NCBI RefSeq assembly: GCF_000171235.2
Contig: NZ_ABEA03000094.1
Coordinates: 1 to 64,000 of the forward strand
DNA from: Geminisphaera colitermitum TAV2
Lineage (GTDB): Bacteria > Verrucomicrobiota > Verrucomicrobiia > Opitutales > Opitutaceae
Reading direction: 5' to 3'
DNA length: 64,000 bases
The notes beneath the pieces are model-generated. The model did not search any database and had not been told where the DNA came from. It saw only the letters and a list, made by a program, of their open reading frames with translations. How positions within the stretch are numbered: the first letter of the stretch is position 1; every line of letters begins with the position of its first letter. Both the position numbers and the translations under genes were made by a program. Positions 47,347 to 55,581 of the stretch are shown piece after piece.

Positions 47347-48297
47347 ATGATGACCGACTCGCTCCCCGTTTCGCTGACGCCTTTGCAAATCGCCGTGTTC
47401 GCACTGGAGGTGATGGTGTACCTGGCGGGCGCGGGGTTGTGGGTGTGGTGGTTTGCGCGCGGCGCGGGGCGAAAGGGCGCTCAGTGGTTGGGTGGCAGGC
47501 GGATGCAGCCGTGGGACGCGGACATGGCGGGTTTCATGACCGGGGTGGCGTTGGTGGTGACCGGGGCGCTGGGCGGGCAGGCGGCAATGGTTTTTGTGAC
47601 GCAAAAATTCATGTCGGGGGGGGGGGGGGGGGAGGCTGCGCTTTTGTTGCAAGGGGCGGGGTTTCAACTGGGGATGCTGGCGGGGGCGGCGTTGACGCTG
47701 GCGCTAATGAGGAATGCAGAATATAGAGTGCAGAATGGGGATGGGGCGGCAGAGGTGGGGGGCGGGAACGTCGCCGCTCCAACGTGCAGGACTTCTTCAG
47801 TCACCACCATTCGTCATTCTGCCTTAGCGCCAGCGTTGGCGGGTGTGGCGGTGTTTGCGATGGCGTTGCCGCTCATGATCGCGGTGGCGGCGGCGTGGCA
47901 ATGGGCGGTGAGGGCGTGCGGCTTCAAGGTGTCGGAGCAGGATTTGGTGGGGCTTTTTGCCCGCAGCGGTTCGTGGTCGTGGATCGTGGCGATGTCGTTT
48001 TTCGCCGTGGTGGTGGCGCCGCTTACGGAGGAGCTGATTTTTCGCGGGGGGTTGTTCCGGTTCCTGCACCGGCGGGTGCGGCCGGGGTGGGCGATGGCGA
48101 TTTCGGGGGCGGTGTTCGGCGCGGTGCATTGGGATTTGTCGGTGTTCGGGCCGCTTTGCGTGCTGGGGATGCTCTTGGCGCTGGCTTACGAGCGCACGGG
48201 GTCGATCGTGGTGCCGATGGTGGCACATGCGCTTTTTAATCTTAATACAATCGTGCTGGTGCTGGCGGGGTTTGGGCCTGCGGCGGCGTCAAACTGA
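47347..48297 (+). CDS. CPBP family intramembrane metalloprotease
   Basis: VVAPLTEELIFRGGLFRFL, SGAVFGAVHWDL, VVPMVAHALFN. Confidence 0.92.
   Translation: MMTDSLPVSLTPLQIAVFALEVMVYLAGAGLWVWWFARGAGRKGAQWLGGRRMQPWDADMAGFMTGVALVVTGALGGQAAMVFVTQKFMSGGGGGEAALLLQGAGFQLGMLAGAALTLALMRNAEYRVQNGDGAAEVGGGNVAAPTCRTSSVTTIRHSALAPALAGVAVFAMALPLMIAVAAAWQWAVRACGFKVSEQDLVGLFARSGSWSWIVAMSFFAVVVAPLTEELIFRGGLFRFLHRRVRPGWAMAISGAVFGAVHWDLSVFGPLCVLGMLLALAYERTGSIVVPMVAHALFNLNTIVLVLAGFGPAAASN
47616..47632. repeat. G homopolymer, 17 nt, in frame in CPBP protease
   Basis: Direct read; encodes SGGGGGE. Confidence 0.95.
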
Positions 48298-48336
48298 ATT
48301 GAACTGAATCGACTTGAATTGAACTGAACCGAAATG
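48292..48336. repeat. Pentamer array (NTGAA-type x9) spanning stop of CPBP gene and start of thiL
   Basis: ctgaa ttgaa ctgaa tcgac ttgaa ttgaa ctgaa ccgaa atgaa. Confidence 0.9.
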
Positions 48337-49341
48337 AATCCGTTTACCGACAAGGTTGCCGAATCCGTGAGTGCGTTGGGCGAGTTGAGGCTCATCGACG
48401 CGATCCGTCGCTGGCTGGGCGACACGGCGCCGCGCGCGCCGCGGGGCATGGGCGACGATTGCGCGGTGCTGCCGTTGCCGCTGGCGGCGTGCGCGCGTGC
48501 GCGGATGCGAGCAGGGGAGGGGGGGGGGGGGGGGACGCAGGTGCGGGCGGCGCGGCGGAGTCAGTTGGTGACGGTGGACCCGGTGATCTATGGGCAGCAT
48601 TTTGATGACGCGGTGCGTCCGCAGGATGCGGGGGCGAAATTGCTGCGGCGCAACTTGAGCGACATCGCGGCGATGGGCGGGCGTCCGCGTTCGGCGGTCA
48701 TTGCGCTGCTGCTCGACGGGCGGGTGCGGACGGCGTGGGTGGAGGGGTTTTACCGCGGGCTGGCGGGCGTGGCACGCGAGCATGGGGTGGCCTTGGTGGG
48801 CGGCGACATCGCCACGCTGCCGGGCGGACTGGCGGCGACGTTGACGTTGTTGGGCGAGACGACGTCGGAGCGGGCGTTGTGTCGCACGGGGGCGCGGGCG
48901 GGGGATTGGATTTATGTGACGGGGCGGCTCGGCGGGAGTCTGGCGAGCGGGCGGCATTATCGTTTCACGCCGCGTCTGGCGGAGGGGGAGTGGCTGGCGG
49001 CGCGGCGCGAGGTGCGCGCAATGATGGATGTGAGCGACGGGCTGGCGAAGGATTTGCAGGCGTTGACTCCGGCGGGTTGCACGCCGGCGATTGAGGCGTC
49101 GGCGTTGCCGCGTCACCGGGGTTGCGATGTGCGGGCGGCGTTGTGCGATGGGGAGGACTACGAATTGCTTTTCGCGCTGGCGGCGCGCGCGGACCGGGCG
49201 GTGTTTGACGCGGAGTGGCGGCGAGCGTTTCCCAAGGTGCCGGCGACGTGTATCGGGCGATTCATGACAGCAGGCAACGCGCCGGTGGACGCGCTCGATT
49301 TGAGCGAATTGCACGGGTTTGAACATTTGCGGGCACGGTAG
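48334..49341 (+). CDS. thiL: thiamine-phosphate kinase
   Basis: GMGDDCAVL, RRNLSDIAAMGGRP, GVALVGGDI, MMDVSDGLAKDLQAL, DGEDYELLF. Confidence 0.95.
   Translation: MNPFTDKVAESVSALGELRLIDAIRRWLGDTAPRAPRGMGDDCAVLPLPLAACARARMRAGEGGGGGTQVRAARRSQLVTVDPVIYGQHFDDAVRPQDAGAKLLRRNLSDIAAMGGRPRSAVIALLLDGRVRTAWVEGFYRGLAGVAREHGVALVGGDIATLPGGLAATLTLLGETTSERALCRTGARAGDWIYVTGRLGGSLASGRHYRFTPRLAEGEWLAARREVRAMMDVSDGLAKDLQALTPAGCTPAIEASALPRHRGCDVRAALCDGEDYELLFALAARADRAVFDAEWRRAFPKVPATCIGRFMTAGNAPVDALDLSELHGFEHLRAR
48519..48534. repeat. G homopolymer, 16 nt, in frame in thiL
   Basis: Direct read. Confidence 0.95.
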
Positions 49342-49387
49342 GGAACGGTCATTTCTCACGAACTTTTTTTACGAACAACGAATTATC

Positions 49388-49852
49388 ATGGACATCCTTT
49401 CCCAACTTCGCGCCGGGGTTATCACGGGGTCGGCTGCCGAGTCGCAGGCGCTGGCGGAGCAACTGGCGGCGGTGTTGCCCGCGGGTTCAGTGCTGGCCTT
49501 GCATGGGGATTTGGGCGTGGGAAAAACAACATTCGTGCAGGGCTTGGCGCGCGGACTTGGTATTGGCGGAACGGTGACAAGCCCGACGTTCAATGTGTTC
49601 ACCTTGCATCGGAGCGATTGCGGAAGCGGAACAGGGGGGGGAGGGGGGGGGCGAATGCTGGCACATCTGGATGCTTACCGACTGGAGGGAGCGGGGCAGT
49701 TGGAGGATTTGATGTTGGAGGATTTTTTGGTGATGCCGTGGTGGTTGGCCGTGGAATGGCCGGAAAAGATTGCAGACTGGTTGCCGCCGCAGACATGGCA
49801 TTTTGATCTGGGGATCGTGGACGGCGGACGTCATTCGATCCGCCTGCGGTAG
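49388..49852 (+). CDS. tsaE: tRNA (adenosine(37)-N6)-threonylcarbamoyltransferase complex ATPase subunit TsaE
   Basis: LHGDLGVGKTTFVQGLARGLG, VTSPTF, HLDAYRL, VEWPEK; Gly-run insert. Confidence 0.95.
   Translation: MDILSQLRAGVITGSAAESQALAEQLAAVLPAGSVLALHGDLGVGKTTFVQGLARGLGIGGTVTSPTFNVFTLHRSDCGSGTGGGGGGRMLAHLDAYRLEGAGQLEDLMLEDFLVMPWWLAVEWPEKIADWLPPQTWHFDLGIVDGGRHSIRLR
49634..49651. repeat. Interrupted G homopolymer (8+9), in frame in tsaE
   Basis: Direct read. Confidence 0.95.
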
Positions 49853-49889
49853 AAATTAAATTTGGTGGCCTCTGCCGGATTATAGGTGT

Positions 49890-50050
49890 TTAGAGCAATT
49901 AGAGTTGAGATGTAGCCGTTGTCTTAACGGTAGGGAGGCCTCTCCGAGGCCTCCGAAACCACGTTCCATCTACCTATGAATTTCGCATGCTCACACTACG
50001 CACGGCGGAGGCCTCGGAGAGGCCTCCCTACCGTTAAGACAACGGCTACA
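49890..50050. repeat. Palindromic repeat family A, copy with perfect 45-bp arms (49911-49955 / 50006-50050)
   Basis: tgtagccgttgtcttaacggtagggaggcctctccgaggcctccg and exact reverse complement. Confidence 0.96.
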
Positions 50051-50240
50051 CGCGAATAGGTTTTTTTTGAAAGCAGGAGCAAATGAATTGGAAAGGAGAG
50101 AGGGCCTAGACCCGCTACGTTTTACCAACTTCACGGGTCTTGGTCAGCTGTCCTATAAGGACGCGGAGTTTTATTCTCCTCCGCGTCCTCCGTGCCTCCG
50201 CGTGAGATATTTCTGAGCGGGAAAAGGCATCAGCATCGCC

Positions 50241-50287
50241 TCTCACTGCTCACTGTTCACTGTTCACTGTTCACTGTTTCACTGCTC
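50241..50287. repeat. Heptamer tandem array (tcactgt units), overlapping stop codon of creC-like gene
   Basis: tcactgc tcactgt x4 t tcactgc read directly. Confidence 0.92.
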
Positions 50288-51835
50288 AAGCGTGAGGGTG
50301 GCGCGGCAGCCGCCTTCGGGGCGGTTTTGCAGTGTGATGTCGCCGCCGTGCAGGTGCGCAACCTCGCGCACGAAACTGAGCCCCAGGCCCGTGCTTTTGG
50401 CTCCGCTTTCCGGACGCGGCAGCGAATAGAACCGCTCGAAAACCCGCTCCTGCGCGTAGTCGGGGATGCCGGGTCCGGTGTCGTCGATCGTAATGGAAAA
50501 CCGGTGACGCGGCGACGGCGTTTGCGTGACGATCTTGGCGGCGCGAGTCACCGCACCGCCCGCCGGGACCGGTGCCGTGGTCAGCGTCACCATGATCGCT
50601 CCGCCGGGCGGACTGAAGTCGATGGCGTTTTGCAGCAAGTTGACCAGCGCTTGGGTGAGCAGGAATTTTTCGCCGGTGAGCGTGAAGGCCGTCGCATCCG
50701 GCGACTCTTGGGCTGGCGCGGGCGTCAGGGTGAGCGCGATCCTGCGGGCCACGCGCGCCGGTTCGGTGGCGGACACGGCTTCGCGGACCAATGCGCGCAG
50801 GTCCACCGGGGAGGGGGGGGGGAGGTGCGCCCGCGATTCGAGCGCGGCAAGTTGCAGGAGTTTGTCCACGATCTGTTGGATGCGCGCGGACTCGCGCTGG
50901 AGGTTGCCGAGAAACCGCTCGCGTTGCGCGGCTGGCATCGCGCCCTTGTCGTCGGTCAGCAGTTCGGCGGCGCCGCGAATGGCGGAGAGCGGAGCCTTGA
51001 TTTCATGGGCCAGCGTCTGCGTGTAGCGTTCCACGTAGTCTTTGCCTTCGAGGGCGGTGCGCATCTCCTCAAACGCATGGCGGAGTTCGTCCACCTCGCG
51101 TCCCGCGAGACGCGGCAGCGAGGCGGGGCGGCCGTCGCGCACGGCGCGCGCATAGGCGGTGAGACGTTGGAGCGGCGTGGTGATCCACACGGAAAACGCC
51201 ACGCCGGCAACGAGCACAAACGCGCCGCCGATCATGCCGCCGATGAGCACGCGATTGCGGGCCGCGCCGACGAGCTCGTTGATGTTGCGCGTGGGTTTGC
51301 TGACGGTGAGCACGCCGATGGTATCGCCGCCGGGACTACGGATTGGCGCGGCCACATAGATGGCGAGCGAGTAGTCCCGATCGGGATCGTCGCGTGTGGC
51401 GCGCGCACCGTATTCGCCGCGCAAGGTTTTTGAGACATCAAGCCAGCGCGAGTAGTCGGCGCCTTCGTCGCGTCCGTGGTCGGAGTCGTAACGCACAATG
51501 CCGTCCGCGCCGGTGACGTAGATGCGCAGGTCGATGTCGGTTTTGAGGATGGAGTAAATCTGCGCGTTGAAAACGCGATGGTAGGCCGTGTCGAAGAGTT
51601 GTCGCAGCGAGGTGGCGGCGAGCGGGTCGGAGGCGTTGGTGGAGGTGGCATCGGGCGTTGCCGCCACGCGTTGCTCGACGATGGCGGCGAGGATGTTGGC
51701 GGTGTCCACGAGCGACTCTTCCATCGACTCAAGATAACGCGGACGGATGCTGTCGAGTATCCAGCCAACGAGGTACAAATACCCGCCTCCGATAATGAGC
51801 AGGTAAACGAGAAGGATGCGGGTGCGAATGGTCAC
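50279..51835 (-). CDS. creC: two-component sensor histidine kinase, CreC-like
   Basis: MTIRTRILLVYLLIIGGGYLYLVGWILDSIRPRYLESMEESLVDTANILAAIVE; TLAHEIKAPLSAIRGAAELL; DDTGPGIPDYAQERVFERFYSLPRPESGAKSTGLGLSFVREV. Confidence 0.93.
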   Translation of the reverse strand: MTIRTRILLVYLLIIGGGYLYLVGWILDSIRPRYLESMEESLVDTANILAAIVEQRVAATPDATSTNASDPLAATSLRQLFDTAYHRVFNAQIYSILKTDIDLRIYVTGADGIVRYDSDHGRDEGADYSRWLDVSKTLRGEYGARATRDDPDRDYSLAIYVAAPIRSPGGDTIGVLTVSKPTRNINELVGAARNRVLIGGMIGGAFVLVAGVAFSVWITTPLQRLTAYARAVRDGRPASLPRLAGREVDELRHAFEEMRTALEGKDYVERYTQTLAHEIKAPLSAIRGAAELLTDDKGAMPAAQRERFLGNLQRESARIQQIVDKLLQLAALESRAHLPPPSPVDLRALVREAVSATEPARVARRIALTLTPAPAQESPDATAFTLTGEKFLLTQALVNLLQNAIDFSPPGGAIMVTLTTAPVPAGGAVTRAAKIVTQTPSPRHRFSITIDDTGPGIPDYAQERVFERFYSLPRPESGAKSTGLGLSFVREVAHLHGGDITLQNRPEGGCRATLTLEQ

Positions 51836-51871
51836 GGTGCGGTCGGTGGAGTTAAGCGATGACAGGCCGTG

Positions 51872-52309
51872 TCAGTGCGCGTGGGAGGTGCGTTTGTGGA
51901 TGATGAGGCCGTTGCCGTCGGGGTCGGCGATGACGGCCATGCGGCAGACGGGGGTCTCGTTGGGCTCCACAATGAAGGTCGCGGCGTTTGCTCGCAGGTG
52001 GGCGATGGCCGCGTCGTAGTCCTCGACTTCGAGCGCGATGGAAGGACCGCTGCCGGGTTTCCACTCGGGGACGGACTTGGTGATGGCGAGCGTGTGCGCG
52101 CCCACATCGTATTCGATCCAGGAAAACTGCGCGTCTTCCCACACGGAGCCGGGTTTCAGGCCGAGGATTTGTTCGTAAAATTTCCGGGCGCGGGCGATGT
52201 CGGCGACGGGGTTGACGGTGAAGGCGTATTCAAGAACGCGGAGCGATGGAGCGGCGGAGGCCGCGTTGTTGTTGTGACCGTCCGTGGTGTTGGTGTCGGT
52301 GGAGTTCAT
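51872..52309 (-). CDS. VOC family (glyoxalase-like) protein
   Basis: EYAFTVNPVADIARARKFYEQILGLKPG; CRMAVIADPDGNGLIIHKR. Confidence 0.92.
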   Translation of the reverse strand: MNSTDTNTTDGHNNNAASAAPSLRVLEYAFTVNPVADIARARKFYEQILGLKPGSVWEDAQFSWIEYDVGAHTLAITKSVPEWKPGSGPSIALEVEDYDAAIAHLRANAATFIVEPNETPVCRMAVIADPDGNGLIIHKRTSHAH

Positions 52310-52443
52310 GCAGGGGTAAACTCTGTCACCTTGGATGGGATTGGCCAAGAACAGGGTTTTGAGATGTGTGTTCTCCACGACAGATTAAATGTGCAATTGC
52401 CGGGGGCCGGATGTCATCGGCAGAATGGCCGGCTTTTGACATT

Positions 52444-53802
52444 ATGAGCACTGACGAAAACGCCGGAACCGGCTCCCTCTCTCCGGAGGGCAAACACGGC
52501 GCGGCGGTTGAAACAGATGGGAAAATCCTCGGCCCGGCCGCGGCTCTCGTGGCGGCGGAAAGTGGAGGCGGCACACCCACTCCGCGGGCAGCGTCTCCCG
52601 AAGAGGCGTCGTTTATCGAAAAGGGCACCCCCGCCTTCCGGCGCACGGTGGCGGCGCTGTTCACCGCGGGCTTCGCCACCTTCGCCCTGCTCTACTGCGT
52701 GCAGCCGCTCATGCCGGCGATCGCCGCCGATTTTTCGCTGACCGCCGCCGCCAGCAGTCTCGTGCTTTCCGTCTCCACGGCGACGCTGGCCTTCGGCCTG
52801 ATGGTGACAGGGCCGCTCTCCGACGCGGTGGGACGCAAGCCGGTGATGGTCACGGCGCTGTTTGGCGCCGCGCTCTGCACCCTCGGCAGCGCGGTGATGC
52901 CGGGCTGGCACGGCGTGCTGGCGATGCGGGTGCTTGTTGGCTGTTTCCTGAGCGGGCTGGTGGCCGTGGCGATGACTTATCTGAGCGAGGAAATCCAGCC
53001 GCAGGTGCTCGGCTTTGCGATGGGGCTCTACATCGCGGGCAATGCCATCGGTGGCATGCTTGGCCGGCTGGTGGCGGGCGTAATCGTGGACTTCGTTTCG
53101 TGGCGCATGGCCGTGGGATTGCTGGGCGTGCTGGCTCTGGGAGCGGCGATCACCTTCAAGCGCATCGTGCCCGATTCGCGGCATTTCCGACCCACGCCGT
53201 TGCGTTTGCGCACGCTTGTTGAGGGGTTCCGGGTGCATTTCCAGGATGCCGCGCTGCCGTGGTTGTTCGTCGAAGGGTTTTTGCTGATGGGCGGGTTTGT
53301 AACATTATTCAACTACATCACATGGCGGCTGCTCGCTCCGCCTTACAACCTGAGCCAGGCGGTCGTTGGCTTTGCCTCGGCGGTGTATTTGACCGGCATC
53401 TACAGTTCGGCGCGGGTCGGGGCGCTGGCTGACAGGCTGGGCCGCCGCCGGGTGCTCTGGGCGGTGATCGGCGTGATGCTGGCGGGCGCGCTTGTTACGC
53501 TGGCGAATTCCTTGTGGCTGGTGCTGGCCGGGATGCTGGTTTTCACGTTTGGCTTTTTCGGAGCGCATTCGGTGGCGAGCAGTTGGATCGGACGCCGGGC
53601 GCTCCGCGCGCGCGGACAGGCGTCGTCATTGTATTTGCTGAGCTACTACATGGGGTCGAGCATCGCGGGCACCAGCGGCGGTTTTTTCTGGCATCACTGG
53701 GGCTGGACGGGTGTTGGTTTGTTCATCGCGGGGCTCTTGCTGGCGGCGTTGATGGTGGCGCGGCGTTTGTCGCGCGTGCCGCCGCTGGCTCCGGCTGCCT
53801 AG
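52444..53802 (+). CDS. MFS transporter
   Basis: FALLYCVQPLMPAIAADFSL; GPLSDAVGRKPVM. Confidence 0.93.
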   Translation: MSTDENAGTGSLSPEGKHGAAVETDGKILGPAAALVAAESGGGTPTPRAASPEEASFIEKGTPAFRRTVAALFTAGFATFALLYCVQPLMPAIAADFSLTAAASSLVLSVSTATLAFGLMVTGPLSDAVGRKPVMVTALFGAALCTLGSAVMPGWHGVLAMRVLVGCFLSGLVAVAMTYLSEEIQPQVLGFAMGLYIAGNAIGGMLGRLVAGVIVDFVSWRMAVGLLGVLALGAAITFKRIVPDSRHFRPTPLRLRTLVEGFRVHFQDAALPWLFVEGFLLMGGFVTLFNYITWRLLAPPYNLSQAVVGFASAVYLTGIYSSARVGALADRLGRRRVLWAVIGVMLAGALVTLANSLWLVLAGMLVFTFGFFGAHSVASSWIGRRALRARGQASSLYLLSYYMGSSIAGTSGGFFWHHWGWTGVGLFIAGLLLAALMVARRLSRVPPLAPAA

Positions 53803-53855
53803 AGCATTTTAAAGCAGTTTCGTTTAAGCTGTAGGCATTTGATACCTGGTAGGGA
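53800..53855. repeat. Truncated family A element at the prophage boundary
   Basis: tagagcattttaaagcagtttcgtttaagctgtaggcatttgatacctggtaggga matches the reverse complement of the right end of 29406-29583, then stops. Confidence 0.85.
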
Positions 53856-54005
53856 CCAGAGCCCTAGAAATGATTGGAACAGGTGCGATTTGGTGCGATG
53901 TGGCGCGACTCGCCGCTAGTGCGTGAGTTACGAAAATAGCGAGACGGCGTTCCAAACATTTATCGGAAACGCCGCCCGAAGTGGCTGAGAAATGATTGAA
54001 ACGGG

Positions 54006-55568
54006 TCAGCGCGCCGAAACAACCGACCCATTTGCCGTAAACGCGATCAGGCTTTGCTCCAGGATGTCGGCCGCACTGACCGGGTCGAGGGTCGCACAAT
54101 AGGTCTCCACCTTGCGCATGAGGTCGTCGGGAGATGTGCTGGTGGCGATGAGCGCCTCCAACGGTGCATAGGTCTTGCCGAGGGCTTGCGCCAGGCGTGC
54201 AGCACCCGTGCGCAGGATGGCATCGTTGGCCTGATGCACCTGGCTATGCGGTCCATTGGCCCGGTGCATTCGGACCGACATGGGGAAAAAGCCGCCGCCG
54301 CCGACTGGCTCGGGCGCCAGATCACGCTCGATGGGCATCCCGAAGCGTTCGGAAAGGGTCTCAAGGCCGGCGTCCTGGACGCGCAGGCCGGCGGTTTTGA
54401 GCGAGGTCAGCCAGTCGGCAGTGGCCTTCATCTCGGCGACACTGATTGAGCCCCAAGTGGCAACAGGCTCGCGGCCGGCGAGTCCGTTGTATCGGAGAAT
54501 GTCCACGAAGAGCTGGAAGCGGAGGGTGGTGCCAAGCCGGCGGGCGTCGCTCATGCGCTTGTCTTGGCGAATCCCGTCCTGCGCGGCGGCGACGCCGCTA
54601 TTCATCCCGGTCGCCGAGGCATCGGATGAGAGAGTCTGCCCGAGGATGAGTTTGCTGATCTCGGCGTTGGCGACGCGATGGAAGGTCTCGAACGCGGAGC
54701 CGGCGTCGCTGGCGGCGGCCTGCTTGATCTCCACCTCCGTGCCGCGGCTCACGACCAAGCCGCCGGGCTTCGTCGCGAGGCTGAAGGCACGCTCCATGAT
54801 GGACCGGGTAGCATCGTCGGCCTGGTCATACTTCCCCACCATGAAAGGGGTGCCGTATTTATCGAGGAAGCGCGCCCACCACTCGCGCCCCATCGTGCCA
54901 AAGAGCCACCAGAACACGAGCGAGCGCAAGGGGCCGCCCCAGTTGTCGGGCATCGTGAGCGAATGGCCGCGATGGATAATGTAGCTGGCGCCGTCAGCGA
55001 CATGGCTGGTGCTGAGCGGGGTGCCCTGATCGTCGGTGTCGCGAATGCGGAGGGTGCCGTCGCTGAAATCGAGCAGGTCATGGGGGACGGGGACCAGGCT
55101 GGCGACTTCATAGCGGAGCGGGCGCCCGCCGATGACCGTCGTGCTCATGCGGAAGATTTTTTCCACGACGGCGACGGGATAGAGTGTGCTATCCAAGAGG
55201 TGCAGACAGGCGGTTTCCCAGTTGGGGAGGTTGCCGATCTGCGACTCGATGACCTTGGCGGCGAACTGGTCGTCGGGATTTTTTTTGTCGGCTGGCTGGA
55301 TGCTGAGGGTGTCGCCGGTGACGGCTTCCTTGCGCTCGGAAAACCGGCCCTGAAGGTGGGAGTGAGAGGCGACGATGTCGCGATAGAGGGCGAAGAGTCC
55401 CCGGCAGTCGCCGCCCTCGGCATCGCGCAGGATGGAGGCGACGCGATCCATGTCCACGGAGGACGCGATTTCGTCATGCGTGCGCAGTGTGTGGAAGTTG
55501 GTGCGACGTTTGGTAGGGGGCGGAGGAGTCGGGAAAGCCTGTTGAAATGCGAGATCGGCGGTGGTCAT
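54006..55568 (-). CDS. DUF935 / Mu gp29-like phage portal protein
   Basis: RTHDEIASSVDMDRVASILRDAEGGDCRGLFALYRDIVASHSHLQGRFSERKEAV; GREWWARFLDKYGTPFMVGKYD. Confidence 0.93.
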   Translation of the reverse strand: MTTADLAFQQAFPTPPPPTKRRTNFHTLRTHDEIASSVDMDRVASILRDAEGGDCRGLFALYRDIVASHSHLQGRFSERKEAVTGDTLSIQPADKKNPDDQFAAKVIESQIGNLPNWETACLHLLDSTLYPVAVVEKIFRMSTTVIGGRPLRYEVASLVPVPHDLLDFSDGTLRIRDTDDQGTPLSTSHVADGASYIIHRGHSLTMPDNWGGPLRSLVFWWLFGTMGREWWARFLDKYGTPFMVGKYDQADDATRSIMERAFSLATKPGGLVVSRGTEVEIKQAAASDAGSAFETFHRVANAEISKLILGQTLSSDASATGMNSGVAAAQDGIRQDKRMSDARRLGTTLRFQLFVDILRYNGLAGREPVATWGSISVAEMKATADWLTSLKTAGLRVQDAGLETLSERFGMPIERDLAPEPVGGGGFFPMSVRMHRANGPHSQVHQANDAILRTGAARLAQALGKTYAPLEALIATSTSPDDLMRKVETYCATLDPVSAADILEQSLIAFTANGSVVSAR

Positions 55569-55581
55569 GGCGGAAAAGATG

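Noticed and set aside
50241-50287. Iteron-type replication origin
   Set aside because: Units sit over the stop codon of a kinase gene, with no initiator gene or DnaA-box cluster; same array type occurs at 45448.
53860-53990. tRNA or tmRNA attachment site at the prophage boundary
   Set aside because: No cloverleaf or T-loop GGTTCGA signature visible; the neighbouring host sequence is the family A repeat.
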